From IMG/VR virus record IMGVR_UViG_3300048838_000358, positions 1 through 32,933 of that record: DNA of 32,933 nucleotides; one strand, 5' to 3'. The notes beneath the pieces were generated by a model that was not told the origin of the DNA, searched no databases, and saw only the letters and a program-made list of their open reading frames with translations. Both the position numbers and the translations under genes were made by a program. Positions 6,499 to 15,076 of the stretch are shown here, one piece after another. This stretch comes from a virus. Each line of letters begins with the position of its first letter. Position 1 is the stretch's first letter.

Positions 6499-6505
6499 AA
6501 TTTAG

Positions 6506-6536
6506 GCTTTTGGATGTAATCCAAAGGCTTTTATTT
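6506..6536 (+). terminator. Intrinsic terminator after the 5544-6498 operon
   Basis: A stem GCTTTTGGAT (6506-6515) pairs with ATCCAAAGGC (6519-6528), allowing one wobble pair, and is followed by TTTTATTTTT. It lies 8 bases after the stop codon at 6498. Confidence 0.75.
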
Positions 6537-6566
6537 TTGAAAAATATTTGTAATTGTATTTTATTT

Positions 6567-6599
6567 TGTATTGCATTTTGCAATACAGTGTGATAATAT
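6567..6599 (+). promoter_or_regulatory. Promoter with overlapping operator, copy 2
   Basis: TTGCAT (6571-6576), 17-bp spacer, TAATAT (6594-6599). A perfect inverted repeat TGTATTGC-ATTTT-GCAATACA (6567-6587) covers the -35. The stretch from about 6560 to 6613, including the ATTAATACATGAGATA start region, closely matches copy 1 (5444-5477 and flanks), so both operons probably answer to the same regulator. Confidence 0.65.
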
Positions 6600-6641
6600 T
6601 AATACATGAGATACAAAAACAAATTTTAAGGAGTGTTTGTT

Positions 6642-6869
6642 ATGAAGAATACAGAAAAATATTTATTTGAAATTTTAGAAGTTGTAAAGAAAGATGAAAA
6701 GTTAATGAAAAGAATTTCTAAAGACAAAGAAAACGGTTTAAGAGAAGCAACAGTTTCTTTTATTAGAGACTTAGTTGCACAATATATCGATAAAACACAA
6801 ATGACATTTAATGAAAGACAAGAGTTTTGGAATGATGATTACGCAAAATTGATTTTTGAGAAAATTTAA
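6642..6869 (+). CDS. Hypothetical helical protein, 75 aa
   Basis: The start at 6642 was chosen because AAGGAG sits 8 bases before it; the upstream GTG at 6633 overlaps that site. The protein is charged and all-helical in appearance, with Lys/Glu-rich helices and a FNERQEFWNDDYAKLIF end. No family recognised. First gene of a three-gene operon under promoter copy 2. Confidence 0.55.
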   Translation: MKNTEKYLFEILEVVKKDEKLMKRISKDKENGLREATVSFIRDLVAQYIDKTQMTFNERQEFWNDDYAKLIFEKI

Positions 6870-6887
6870 TTTATAAGGAGATTTGAC

Positions 6888-7106
6888 ATGACAATACAAA
6901 AAAGTTTTAACGGAGAAAGTGGAAAATTTACTAAAACTGTTTCACAAAGTTATAAAAATAATATCGGTTTTAAAGGTCAAGTTCATTCAAGAGTTATTGA
7001 AGGTGTAACGGAATATTGTGCGACAACATGTGGTGATGGAAGTACTTTTAATACGTTCAAGCAAGCTGAAAAATTTATGAATAAATTAGGATATTTTAAA
7101 ATTTAA
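6888..7106 (+). CDS. Hypothetical protein, 72 aa
   Basis: ATG after AAGGAG. Contains a short beta-rich section with two Cys (YCATTCGDGSTF, residues 44-55), ending in a helix FKQAEKFMNKLGYFKI. The pattern of beta strands followed by a single helix, with a TFNTFKQAEKF turn, resembles many small phage proteins with a DUF-like beta-beta-alpha fold, but I cannot name a family. Middle gene of the operon 6642-7312. Confidence 0.55.
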   Translation: MTIQKSFNGESGKFTKTVSQSYKNNIGFKGQVHSRVIEGVTEYCATTCGDGSTFNTFKQAEKFMNKLGYFKI

Positions 7107-7123
7107 TAGGAGGATTGACCCAA

Positions 7124-7312
7124 ATGAAAAAAATAAAAACGTACAAAAATCACGTAATAGCAGAGACCAACGAAAAGGAGCGAAGTGAAGAAGGTAAAAA
7201 CAATTATGAGATATACACTTCAGAAGAATGGAATTTTGGTAATGGTTGCAGATATCCCGATTATGACGCTGGTAGCATAAAAGAAGCTGAGGATTTTATA
7301 AAATTTAAATAA
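7124..7312 (+). CDS. Hypothetical protein, 62 aa
   Basis: The ATG at 7124 is chosen because AGGAGG lies 9 bases upstream; an in-frame TTG at 7115 abuts that site. The small protein ends with a GSIKEAEDFIKF helix, like the FKQAEKFM helix of its upstream neighbour, after a Tyr/Trp/Gly/Asn-rich strand region. The two may share a beta-beta-alpha layout. Function unknown. Confidence 0.5.
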   Translation: MKKIKTYKNHVIAETNEKERSEEGKNNYEIYTSEEWNFGNGCRYPDYDAGSIKEAEDFIKFK

Positions 7313-7334
7313 TAGCCTAATTATACAAAATAAT

Positions 7335-7364
7335 GATTAAGTCTAATTAGATTTAATCTTTTTT
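7335..7364 (+). terminator. Intrinsic terminator of the rightward operon
   Basis: GATTAAGTC pairs with GATTTAATC (one G-T pair) around TAATTA and is followed by T6. It lies 23 bases after the last rightward gene. Confidence 0.75.
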
Positions 7365-7431
7365 GTTGTCAATTTTGATTTTGGATGATTTAAGAAGTTT
7401 ATGTTTTTAGATGAGATTTAAAATTTATTAA

Positions 7432-7490
7432 AAATAAGAGATTTTTAGTCTGAAAATGTATAAAAATACATCTTTAAAAATCTCTTATTT
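7432..7490. terminator. Bidirectional terminator between converging gene blocks
   Basis: A perfect 16-bp inverted repeat (arms 7432-7447 and 7475-7490, core AAGAGATTTT/AAAATCTCTT) encloses a small internal hairpin ATGTAT-aaaa-ATACAT. It lies 17 bases from the end of the leftward amidase gene and downstream of the rightward operon, so it serves the end of the long late operon. Confidence 0.65.
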
Positions 7491-7506
7491 ACTTAAAATT
7501 TAAAAA

Positions 7507-8262
7507 TTATTTTATTGCATTACTAAAAACAACTCTTAAAAAATCTGGATTTGCTTGTTGTTGTCCCTGGAGTACTTTATGCCAATAAGCAATATCTTTT
7601 ATATATCCCTTTGAAAATAATCTTTTGGCCAGTTCTAAGTTCTCATCCGGTTTTGGATTTAAATTTTCTTTAATTCGGTTTTTGAAATCTGCCCACGCAG
7701 GGCAAATATTAGGGGAGTTATCCACCAATTGCATTGGACATGGTTTACCTGTTACATCATAGTGCCTAAAATCATCAATTAGATTTGGCATGTACTGTTT
7801 AATAAACTCAATGGCATTATTAAGCACCTGAGTCCATTCGGTCATATCATTCATACACAACTCAATGTTCCATGTCATGTAGTTCTGTTCGTTATTAAAG
7901 GCTTGTTTTGCAAGTGGCTTTTGCCCTTTGTTAATTGGATCGTAAAGAAGAGGTCGGTCACCGCATCCCCACACAACTTCATCCAAAGGACACATAATTG
8001 TGGCAGAGTCTTTGTCTATGTAAACATGCGCTCCACCAAATGCAAATGGAGCACCGGAAGTTTCAAAAAATTCATATTTCCCTTTGTCCTGGTTCCATCT
8101 TTTTTGGTATGGTCTGCCCATGTATGCCCGATGCATTGTATCATTTGCAGTTGAATTAAAATTTGCGGTACCATGCCATACACGCGCTTTTAATCCTCTC
8201 AACTTTATTCCCGGTCTATTTGGATGTCCTTCCGGTACATAGTCAGTAAATACTTTAAACAT
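7507..8262 (-). CDS. Endolysin: N-acetylmuramoyl-L-alanine amidase (Amidase_2 type)
   Basis: 251 aa. Cleaves the bond between N-acetylmuramic acid and L-alanine of peptidoglycan to release phage. The Amidase_2/PGRP zinc site is visible: His30 in VWHGT, His167 in FRHYDVTGKPC and Cys175, with the conserved GGAHVYID strand (72-83) and WNIEL (131-135). The C-terminal 50 residues after a Pro-rich hinge (NPKPDEN) form a small helical domain, perhaps for wall binding; no SH3 or LysM repeat is seen. No signal peptide, so it depends on a holin. Last gene of the late operon. Confidence 0.9.
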   Translation of the reverse strand: MFKVFTDYVPEGHPNRPGIKLRGLKARVWHGTANFNSTANDTMHRAYMGRPYQKRWNQDKGKYEFFETSGAPFAFGGAHVYIDKDSATIMCPLDEVVWGCGDRPLLYDPINKGQKPLAKQAFNNEQNYMTWNIELCMNDMTEWTQVLNNAIEFIKQYMPNLIDDFRHYDVTGKPCPMQLVDNSPNICPAWADFKNRIKENLNPKPDENLELAKRLFSKGYIKDIAYWHKVLQGQQQANPDFLRVVFSNAIK

Positions 8263-8268
8263 AGTCTA

Positions 8269-8442
8269 TCACTCCTTCTTAACTGATTTTGTTCCAAAAT
8301 AAAAGCTAACCGACATTACTGTCAAGCTAGCTAGTTCTTTTGCATCTATTCGCCCAACCGCTGTAAAATATATCATTGCTGCCACTAAGGAGAAAGTAAT
8401 AATAGTTTTTACATCAATAAGTTTTGAAAGTTTTTCTTGCAT
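8269..8442 (-). CDS. Small holin-like membrane protein, 57 aa
   Basis: ATG directly follows the stop codon of the upstream gene. A hydrophobic helix spans about residues 11-30 and a second weaker one 38-51, ending in GTKSVKKE. A short, two-segment membrane protein with a basic tail immediately before the amidase is the usual setting for a holin, which makes membrane holes for endolysin release. It ends 6 bases before the amidase start. Role inferred from position and shape. Confidence 0.6.
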   Translation of the reverse strand: MQEKLSKLIDVKTIITFSLVAAMIYFTAVGRIDAKELASLTVMSVSFYFGTKSVKKE

Positions 8443-8841
8443 TTAACTCACCATCCTTTTTCTTTTAGTTAAGATAGCTTCTAGTTTTATATCTACTTTT
8501 TCCCATAATTTTAATTGTGCTTTTTTGCAAGTCTCGCAATGGGCATTGTTTGCATCAAGAACAACCGTCAATTTCGTGATTGCCTCGGCTACTGCTTTGC
8601 TGTGTTCGCCACTTTCTTTTATGACTTCTATGAGGTTTTTTTCTCTTTCGGTCCAGTTAGAAAATTGCTTATTTTCAAAGTCATTCTCGACTTTTATTTT
8701 TTCTATGGTTTGCTTAACTTTGTATTTCATATAAGCAAATAAGGTAGGGACTAGAATTATTAATACTACTGAAAAGGCAATAAAAAATAGCAACAACGAA
8801 TTGTTATTGCCATTTTCCACGATTGATTTTAATACATCCAT
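8443..8841 (-). CDS. N-terminally anchored coiled-coil membrane protein in the lysis module
   Basis: 132 aa; GGAGG precedes the start. One membrane segment at residues 17-40, then a charged coiled-coil region, and a CETCKK motif near residue 101. Such proteins often lie beside holins and are annotated as holin/haemolysin-like or as holin regulators. It is directly abutted by the 57-aa holin candidate (TAA immediately before ATG). It could be a second holin or antiholin; the sequence alone does not decide. Confidence 0.5.
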   Translation of the reverse strand: MDVLKSIVENGNNNSLLLFFIAFSVVLIILVPTLFAYMKYKVKQTIEKIKVENDFENKQFSNWTEREKNLIEVIKESGEHSKAVAEAITKLTVVLDANNAHCETCKKAQLKLWEKVDIKLEAILTKRKRMVS

Positions 8842-8859
8842 GCATTAATCCTCCATATG

Positions 8860-9453
8860 CTATTTGAATTCTGATAATTTAAATTTATATTCTGTTTTGT
8901 AGCCTTCTGCTGCAATTTTGGCTTGTAAAACTGAATCAATTTTAGCTTGAGTCGGAACAAAGCTTTTACCTTTAAAAGCATCAGATATATTAAAAACAAA
9001 GCAGCAATCTTGATAACTGTCTGCGTTGGCAGAATTAAAAGTTCCTACATCTACATTTAGCGCCGCGCCTGCAAATGTTCTTTGTACCGATTTAAAAGTC
9101 CATACATTTGATGCCGTTGCAATCGAAGCGTTGTAAGTACCAGCGTCCTCCCTAAGTCTATAACCTATGTTTCCAGCAACCCTACGAGTACATTTTATAT
9201 ATCCACAAAGATACATTATACTGCCAGTGGTTGGAATTATGGATTTAGATATTGCTGTTGGAACTGTTGCAAATGATTTGAAAGCACTTAATCCAGTGTA
9301 TTTATCATCAGTGCTGGTTGTGTTTGTTGTTGTATTCCCAGCTATATTAGACCACCCAGTTAATCCATTTTCGAAATTACCATCTATTAAATTTTTTAGT
9401 ATTACTATATTGTTTGTTTTTTGTTTTAATAATATATTAAATAAACCTAACAT
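8860..9453 (-). CDS. Tail-fibre-associated protein, paralogue of the tailspike C-terminus
   Basis: 197 aa; AGGAGGG before the ATG. After a 20-residue lead it matches the last 190 residues of the neighbouring 980-aa tailspike along its length: NFENGLTGWSNIAGN against DFENGITWFSTLAG, DKYTG, LCGYIKCTRRVAGN against FCCYGKCTSRVFGN, WTF, DVGTFN, and the final QAKIAAEGYKTEY against QNKISTTGYFSEI. The fold pattern (NFENG, WTF, DVG) suits a carbohydrate-binding jelly roll. It was probably made by duplication and may be a second sugar-binding or trimerisation subunit. No enzyme motif is seen. Confidence 0.6.
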   Translation of the reverse strand: MLGLFNILLKQKTNNIVILKNLIDGNFENGLTGWSNIAGNTTTNTTSTDDKYTGLSAFKSFATVPTAISKSIIPTTGSIMYLCGYIKCTRRVAGNIGYRLREDAGTYNASIATASNVWTFKSVQRTFAGAALNVDVGTFNSANADSYQDCCFVFNISDAFKGKSFVPTQAKIDSVLQAKIAAEGYKTEYKFKLSEFK

Positions 9454-9465
9454 CAGCCAACCCTC

Positions 9466-12408
9466 CTAATATAAAGACCTATATTTTTCTTTCCACACTC
9501 CGTTGCAATTCATAAATTCAATTAGAGATTTTTGAGTTAATAATAAATCTGTAACTCTTATTTCGCTAAAATATCCAGTTGTTGAAATTTTATTTTGAAT
9601 TAAAGTATTCATTTCGGATTTAGTTGGTTCTTTGTTTAAGCCATAACAACGTGTTTTATTTATTATGATTACATCGTCAAACATTGCGTTTATAACAGCT
9701 TCATTAAACGTTCCTACATCTATGCGCAACTCGTCACCAGAATTAAATTCATAATCAAGGCTCAAAAAAGTCCATTCTGATGTTTCGGTTGATACATTTT
9801 CTGAAATAATGTTATTGTCAACCCTTATACGAATTCCCCAATTACCAAAAACCCTTGATGTACATTTGCCATAACAACAAAAATATAATTTATCTCCGTG
9901 ATTTATTTCTAATAATTTTTGTATTGCTTGAGAAGAACTACCAGAGCAAAGCAAAGCGTTAGACCCAGTGTATTTATCAATATTTGTTGTCGTTGGTGTT
10001 CCTGCGAGAGTACTGAACCATGTTATTCCATTTTCGAAATCCCCTGAATCTCCAGCAGAGTTAACTAAAAGCAAATCTTCACTTTGTCTTGCGAGTTTAA
10101 AATTAGTATCATCCGAAAATATTAGCTTACCTTTTGCATCTTTATTGTAAACACTTATATTCCCAAGAAGTTCGCCGTTGGCAAAACCTTTAAAAACAAC
10201 GTCAGAAATTAAGTTTGTTATACTTAAATTCTTGTAAGGATATTTTAGTTTTTGTAAGTCTATAACTGCACCTGATAAATCTGCATCAGTTAGAATTGAA
10301 TTTATATTACCGTCATATAGTGTTAAAAGTCCATTTCTTTCAATTTCAACGGTAGATTCAAAATTTAACTGATGCGTAAAATCTTGTTCTCTCATTTTTA
10401 ATTTTCCAATAGTTGCAACTCCATAAGCACTTAAACAAACGTTTCTCGTACTCCCTGCGACTTGAGTACCACAGCTGAAATAAACATCTCTTATTGTTCC
10501 ATCTTTTAAGTACATTCCGCCTACAGAAGATTGATTGTCTTTTACAAGCGCAACCGAACCACCTAAAAAGCTATTACTAAGACCTTCTAAGTGTATTCCG
10601 TTTACGTTTGCGTTTGCTTTTATAAAGTCACTATTGTTTATTCTAGTGTTTGAATCGTAAGCCCTTAACGCTCGCCCGCCTTCTGTACCGCCTTGAAAAA
10701 TGAAAGTACAGTCAGAAAAAATACGCGTACATCTTGATTTATCAGCTACATAAGCAATATCAACCAAATATGGTATGTCTGTGCTATTGTTTAGATAATT
10801 GTCCGCATACTCTGAACATTTTGCGCCAGTTATTGTCCAACCAATAAATTTGATTTCTTGTGTATCAGCTCCGATAGATATGTTTGGATAGTTTTCACCT
10901 TTAACCCATTTTACTGCATTACCTCTTTCATACTTACCACCAACAAATTCAAATTGTCTCACTTTGTCTATCATAATGCCGTAGTGGCTGTGCTCTATAT
11001 GTAGTCCGTATGCGTGGTGAGCGTTTGTCTTGTCTGTATCATAAGAAGTCATGTGCAAAGCATACATTACTTTCGTGTTTCCACTACCATCAACAAACTT
11101 TCCACCACACTCAGCTAATGCAACTCCATACCAAGTAGAATCATATACTTTAGAGAGATATAAGCCACTACCCATAAATCTTCTAATTGTAAAATTTTCG
11201 TATTTTGAGTTAAAGCCTGTATAATGCTGCGCGACTGCACTGTGTTTTTGATATAATCCTTCGATTTTAAGATTTTGTATGTGTGCCCCAAAAATACGAG
11301 GATATAAAGGAGCTCCACCCCAAACAAATAAATCGTCATATGTATCAACTGCGGAAACATCCCAAATAATTGTTCCGTTTCTTTTTGTGTTAAGGGTTTG
11401 GTCTATAAAAACATCGGCAGGCTGTGAAATACCTTTCAAATTTATTCCTTTTGTAAATTTGATTTGAGGAACAGCTTGAGTAATCCCTAAAGGGAAAACT
11501 AAACTAGAAGTAAAATAATTAGCTTCTAAATATGCAACTAACTTTTGTAATATAGCTGTGTTTTCAGTTGCAGTTGTTAAATCTGCTGTAAATTGGTCAC
11601 TTTGTTTTACACCCCACCAATTTACAGGCATTTCAGATGAATAAGAAATATGCCCTGTGAATTTTGTTAAATCGCCAGAAAATATATGTTGTTCTGCGTC
11701 TGCTTTAATTTTCATTCCACCAAAATTAAAAGTTGCTGTTCCGTTGCTTTCAATTGTTCCACCGTCTGGAATTTGTAATCTAATATTGCTCATATCTGTT
11801 TCTGAACTATTAAAGTTTGTTAAATAAACATTGGCAACATTCGGAACTTTTACTTTTACTTTCGTCGCGCCTACTGCTGTCTTGATACTTTGCAATGTTG
11901 CTGATAAGTCCGTTACCCCTGCGGTGTAGCTGTATTTTGGGTCAGCAAGATTTATTCCTTGGCTAGTATGTAACTTGTATTCATTATTCAAGCGTTCTTG
12001 CAAATCTTCATACGTAATTCCGTTTTCGGTGTTTGCCAACGCTTGCAAAACCATTGCAGGGTTATCCCCACCAGTTGTTATTGCATTTATAGTTTGCTTT
12101 AAGGCATTCAAAGCATCTGTAATTTTTGCACCACTTACACCAGAAGCATTTAAAACATCGTTTGAAGTTAATAAATCTATTTCACTTTTAATATTATTTA
12201 ACACATCCGTTAAATACGTTCCAGTCCATGCGGATTTATCCTCAATATCACTCGTATCAACGTTGTCTTTAAACGTGTTTAAAATATTGATTAACTCTTG
12301 TAAGGCTTGTATGTCAATATCTACAGTATCAAACCCATTATTTATTTTTTCCCAATCTAAACGTATTTTTATTGAACCATCTAAGTTGCAATATTTGTTG
12401 TTTGGCAT
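9466..12408 (-). CDS. Tailspike / receptor-binding protein with beta-helix
   Basis: 980 aa. N-terminal 120 residues are helical and Asn/Asp-rich (virion attachment); residues about 320-660 carry many short G/N/V-rich strands and LxIxG-like turns (HIQNLKIEGL, SKYENFTIRRF, GIMIDKVRQFEFVGG) typical of a right-handed parallel beta-helix as in pectate-lyase-like depolymerases; from about 785 a jelly-roll-like carbohydrate-binding domain follows, which is duplicated in the next gene. Expected role: binding, and possibly cutting, surface polysaccharide. No catalytic residues were identified. A terminator-like hairpin lies between it and the preceding gene. Confidence 0.7.
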   Translation of the reverse strand: MPNNKYCNLDGSIKIRLDWEKINNGFDTVDIDIQALQELINILNTFKDNVDTSDIEDKSAWTGTYLTDVLNNIKSEIDLLTSNDVLNASGVSGAKITDALNALKQTINAITTGGDNPAMVLQALANTENGITYEDLQERLNNEYKLHTSQGINLADPKYSYTAGVTDLSATLQSIKTAVGATKVKVKVPNVANVYLTNFNSSETDMSNIRLQIPDGGTIESNGTATFNFGGMKIKADAEQHIFSGDLTKFTGHISYSSEMPVNWWGVKQSDQFTADLTTATENTAILQKLVAYLEANYFTSSLVFPLGITQAVPQIKFTKGINLKGISQPADVFIDQTLNTKRNGTIIWDVSAVDTYDDLFVWGGAPLYPRIFGAHIQNLKIEGLYQKHSAVAQHYTGFNSKYENFTIRRFMGSGLYLSKVYDSTWYGVALAECGGKFVDGSGNTKVMYALHMTSYDTDKTNAHHAYGLHIEHSHYGIMIDKVRQFEFVGGKYERGNAVKWVKGENYPNISIGADTQEIKFIGWTITGAKCSEYADNYLNNSTDIPYLVDIAYVADKSRCTRIFSDCTFIFQGGTEGGRALRAYDSNTRINNSDFIKANANVNGIHLEGLSNSFLGGSVALVKDNQSSVGGMYLKDGTIRDVYFSCGTQVAGSTRNVCLSAYGVATIGKLKMREQDFTHQLNFESTVEIERNGLLTLYDGNINSILTDADLSGAVIDLQKLKYPYKNLSITNLISDVVFKGFANGELLGNISVYNKDAKGKLIFSDDTNFKLARQSEDLLLVNSAGDSGDFENGITWFSTLAGTPTTTNIDKYTGSNALLCSGSSSQAIQKLLEINHGDKLYFCCYGKCTSRVFGNWGIRIRVDNNIISENVSTETSEWTFLSLDYEFNSGDELRIDVGTFNEAVINAMFDDVIIINKTRCYGLNKEPTKSEMNTLIQNKISTTGYFSEIRVTDLLLTQKSLIEFMNCNGVWKEKYRSLY

Positions 12409-12432
12409 TCTTTATTTTCACCGCCTTTAGGT

Positions 12433-12462
12433 AAATAAAAAGAGCGATTAAATAATCGCTCT
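12433..12462 (-). terminator. Intrinsic terminator upstream of the tailspike gene
   Basis: On the minus strand AGAGCGATTA pairs with TAATCGCTCT around a 2-base loop, followed by TTTTATTT. The stop codon of the 78-aa gene (12461-12463) lies in the hairpin. Only 54 bases separate that stop from the tailspike start, leaving little room for a new promoter. Confidence 0.75.
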
Positions 12463-12697
12463 AAATTGTTTCTAATGTTGATTCTTCTATTTGAAGTAGT
12501 AAGTTTTTGAAAATTAAAAGTTTTTTATCTGCAGCATCGTAATTCTTTTTTATGTTTTGAGACTGCATCCGAAGCTGCTCTTTTTGCATTTCGAGTTGTT
12601 GTATGTTTTGTAGGATGGAAGCCCTTGTATGCGTCACCGTTGTAGTCTCGGTAACTTGTAATCCATCTATTGTTTTTGTTACCTCTAAATTATCCAT
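12461..12697 (-). CDS. Small coiled-coil protein, 78 aa, baseplate region
   Basis: The start at 12697 is set by AGGGGGAT 8 bases upstream. The protein is polar: a Thr-rich beta-like N-terminal part (residues 5-25) and a Gln/Lys/Leu-rich coiled coil (26-72). It lies between the baseplate/endopeptidase protein and the tailspike. Such short proteins are common there, perhaps as a chaperone or a small fibre part. Its stop codon is inside a terminator hairpin. Function unknown. Confidence 0.5.
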   Translation of the reverse strand: MDNLEVTKTIDGLQVTETTTVTHTRASILQNIQQLEMQKEQLRMQSQNIKKNYDAADKKLLIFKNLLLQIEESTLETI

Positions 12698-12719
12698 ATA
12701 AAATCCCCCTGTTTTTTTA

Positions 12720-14702
12720 TTAATGGTATGCTGCAACATGTGCCGCAATTGAACCGTCGGCGTAGTCGTAAGCTGCTTGTAATGCGTCAGAAATAAGCGT
12801 ATATACATCTCCAATTAAATTATCCACGTAATCTTCTGTCGCGACAGCGCTACCGCTTATGTCCATACTGTAAGCTGAAAAATTTGCAGTGACTCCAATT
12901 GTCCCTCCTGGATCTAAATAAATATCTATCCCTAACGGAAAATGTATTCCATCTCCAATATTTTGAGATGTTAAATATAAATTTCCTCCTATTGTTACAT
13001 CCGTCCCAACATTAATAGTTGTATCTGCAGTTAAACTTCCAGCGTTTACAGTACCTAAATTTGCCGTAATTGCTGACAGTGTTGTAACTGTCATTTTTTC
13101 AGCAGTAACCGCACCGGCTAGTATTTTCGGCGAAGATATCGAATAGTTATCTATTCTAGTGCCGTTTATAGTATCTAGAGTTGCGAGCTCCCCTGCGTCC
13201 GTTAGGTTACTTATTCCACTACCACCTGTTATATTTACAACGCCAGATATATTTGCCCCAGTTGCTTGTAATAACCCAGTAGAAGGCACTACAAAGTTGT
13301 TGTTAATGTTTATACTTCCACCGTTGAAACTACCAGCATTTACAGCCCCTGAAAATGTTCCAGTGGCAGCAACTAAACTTCCTGCAAAAGTTCCAGCCGA
13401 AGCATATATCTCACCCTCCAAAACCATTTTTCTTTTTAATGCATCAAAATAAAGAATTTTTTCATTATCGGCTGAATATTCAAACTTGTCTGAAGCTCCT
13501 TGGAATAAAGTATCGTTTGTACCTTCAATTTTTAGCCCATAATCTCTTCCAGCAGAAACTCCATAATAAACTTTATTTTCCTTAAGTGCTTCTTTATCAA
13601 GCTTGTTAACCTTGCCATTTAAAACACCTTCATACTTGCTTTCGCTTTGCTGTTTTCCTCTGGATGGACTCGTTATCTCCCCGCGCAATCCTTTTGATAT
13701 TTTAATTTTGTTAGTTAAGATAAGAGTCTTTCCAGTGACTAACCCATCCCATCGAAAATCCGCTTCGTTCCACGTTTCTTCAATTTGATTCCACGCTTTT
13801 GAATCAAAGTAAGGAAAAAGTAATCCGTCACCTAGTTCCATGTAGATGTAAGCTCTCCAATCCATCCGAACTGGAATATAATTAATCCCATTAATTGCTG
13901 TTAAAATTCCATCAAGAATTGTTTGGTTCATGAAGAAGTTTTCTAAGTATAATGTATTTTCTTCTCCCCCAGCTCCTGCTGAAAAATTTGTTTCATCTCC
14001 ATTTGCAGTATAACTATTTACAATCTTTGTTATAGTTTTTGTAGAATTTATTTTTTCTACTTTTACATAATCAGCAAGCGTTATTTCCTCGGTTGCATAA
14101 TTAGTAACAAAACTAACCTTTGAAAGTTTCCCGTCTTTATTTATGCGGCATGATGCAGCATTGCACATAAATATTTGTCCAAGTGCTTTTTGCATTGTCA
14201 TATCAGTTGGTTTTGTTTGGACTGTATAATTTTGCAATGTTAATCCGGTTTCTTTTACTATCCCTAATATAGTACAAATTTCATTTAACATAGCTGTCAT
14301 AGTTGCTGGATAAGTTAACGCTGAAACATATGGTTGATTTGCCCCAATCAGTTTGTCGTAAGCATTTATACTCCAAACATCTTCTTTTTGATTTGGGTTA
14401 TCCACATAATATACCCCAAGCGGTACCCATTCTGTATAACCTGTTTCAATTGCCAATCGAACAGAAGGAATGATTTTTGATTTATCTTCAATATGATCTG
14501 TCGTTTTAAGACTTAAAAAAAGATGATTACTGTTGGCTGTGCCAATGGTAAAATCATCTGCATTCACTAACGTTTCATCTATTTCAAGATTTATAATTTT
14601 GCTTACATCATAGGTTGTTGTATCATTAACAACTACTTTAATATCAATATCTCTGTTACTTGCTTTTATTGCATTCTTAAAATCACTTGATACGGAGTAC
14701 AT
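12720..14702 (-). CDS. Tail endopeptidase / baseplate-associated tail protein
   Basis: 660 aa; GGAGGGGTGA precedes the ATG. N-terminal third (SSDFKNAIKAS..., LGVYYVDNPNQ, YDKLIGAN) matches the style of siphovirus tail-tip proteins that form the tail-associated lysin/antireceptor hub. The C-terminal half has Gly/Ala/Ser/Thr-rich tandem beta units (AGTFAGSLVAATGTFSG, SGVVNITGGS), ending in a short helical tail with AAHVAAYH. It follows the distal tail-type gene. No lytic motif is proven, so the enzyme name rests on family context. Confidence 0.6.
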   Translation of the reverse strand: MYSVSSDFKNAIKASNRDIDIKVVVNDTTTYDVSKIINLEIDETLVNADDFTIGTANSNHLFLSLKTTDHIEDKSKIIPSVRLAIETGYTEWVPLGVYYVDNPNQKEDVWSINAYDKLIGANQPYVSALTYPATMTAMLNEICTILGIVKETGLTLQNYTVQTKPTDMTMQKALGQIFMCNAASCRINKDGKLSKVSFVTNYATEEITLADYVKVEKINSTKTITKIVNSYTANGDETNFSAGAGGEENTLYLENFFMNQTILDGILTAINGINYIPVRMDWRAYIYMELGDGLLFPYFDSKAWNQIEETWNEADFRWDGLVTGKTLILTNKIKISKGLRGEITSPSRGKQQSESKYEGVLNGKVNKLDKEALKENKVYYGVSAGRDYGLKIEGTNDTLFQGASDKFEYSADNEKILYFDALKRKMVLEGEIYASAGTFAGSLVAATGTFSGAVNAGSFNGGSININNNFVVPSTGLLQATGANISGVVNITGGSGISNLTDAGELATLDTINGTRIDNYSISSPKILAGAVTAEKMTVTTLSAITANLGTVNAGSLTADTTINVGTDVTIGGNLYLTSQNIGDGIHFPLGIDIYLDPGGTIGVTANFSAYSMDISGSAVATEDYVDNLIGDVYTLISDALQAAYDYADGSIAAHVAAYH

Positions 14703-14706
14703 ATAA

Positions 14707-15063
14707 TCACCCCTCCGTTAATATTAATTTAAATTCTTTCCAGTAATAAATTCCATTTCGAACAAAAGCCACTTCGGGTTCTCTATCCCCTGAGTACATT
14801 CTTTTAGTTTGCAATGTTGCGGATTCAGGGTCCATATATTCCACTTCAAAAAATTCATCCCTTACAAGCTGTAACAGTTGACTCATTTTTGACTGATGCA
14901 TTATTGGAAAATCAAGCTTAATTTGTCGCTTAATCGCAACTCTGTCACGATTCAATTTAGCATCAGCTGTCCGTACACTTGTTTCGCTATTATCAATATC
15001 TTTTATGCCTACAGCCATATTAGAAGGACTTATAGGAAGCATTGTATTATTTATTTTAATCAT
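14707..15063 (-). CDS. Phage tail protein of the DUF6711 type
   Basis: 118 aa; AAGGAAGGTG before the ATG. The opening MIKINNTMLPISPSNMAVGIKD, the central RDRVAIKRQIKLDF and FFEVEYMDPES...YSGDREPEV are typical of small phage tail proteins next to the tape measure gene (DUF6711-like), probably part of the distal tail. It lies between tape measure and endopeptidase genes. The family call is from memory of the pattern. Confidence 0.65.
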   Translation of the reverse strand: MIKINNTMLPISPSNMAVGIKDIDNSETSVRTADAKLNRDRVAIKRQIKLDFPIMHQSKMSQLLQLVRDEFFEVEYMDPESATLQTKRMYSGDREPEVAFVRNGIYYWKEFKLILTEG

Positions 15064-15076
15064 TTAAACACCTTCC

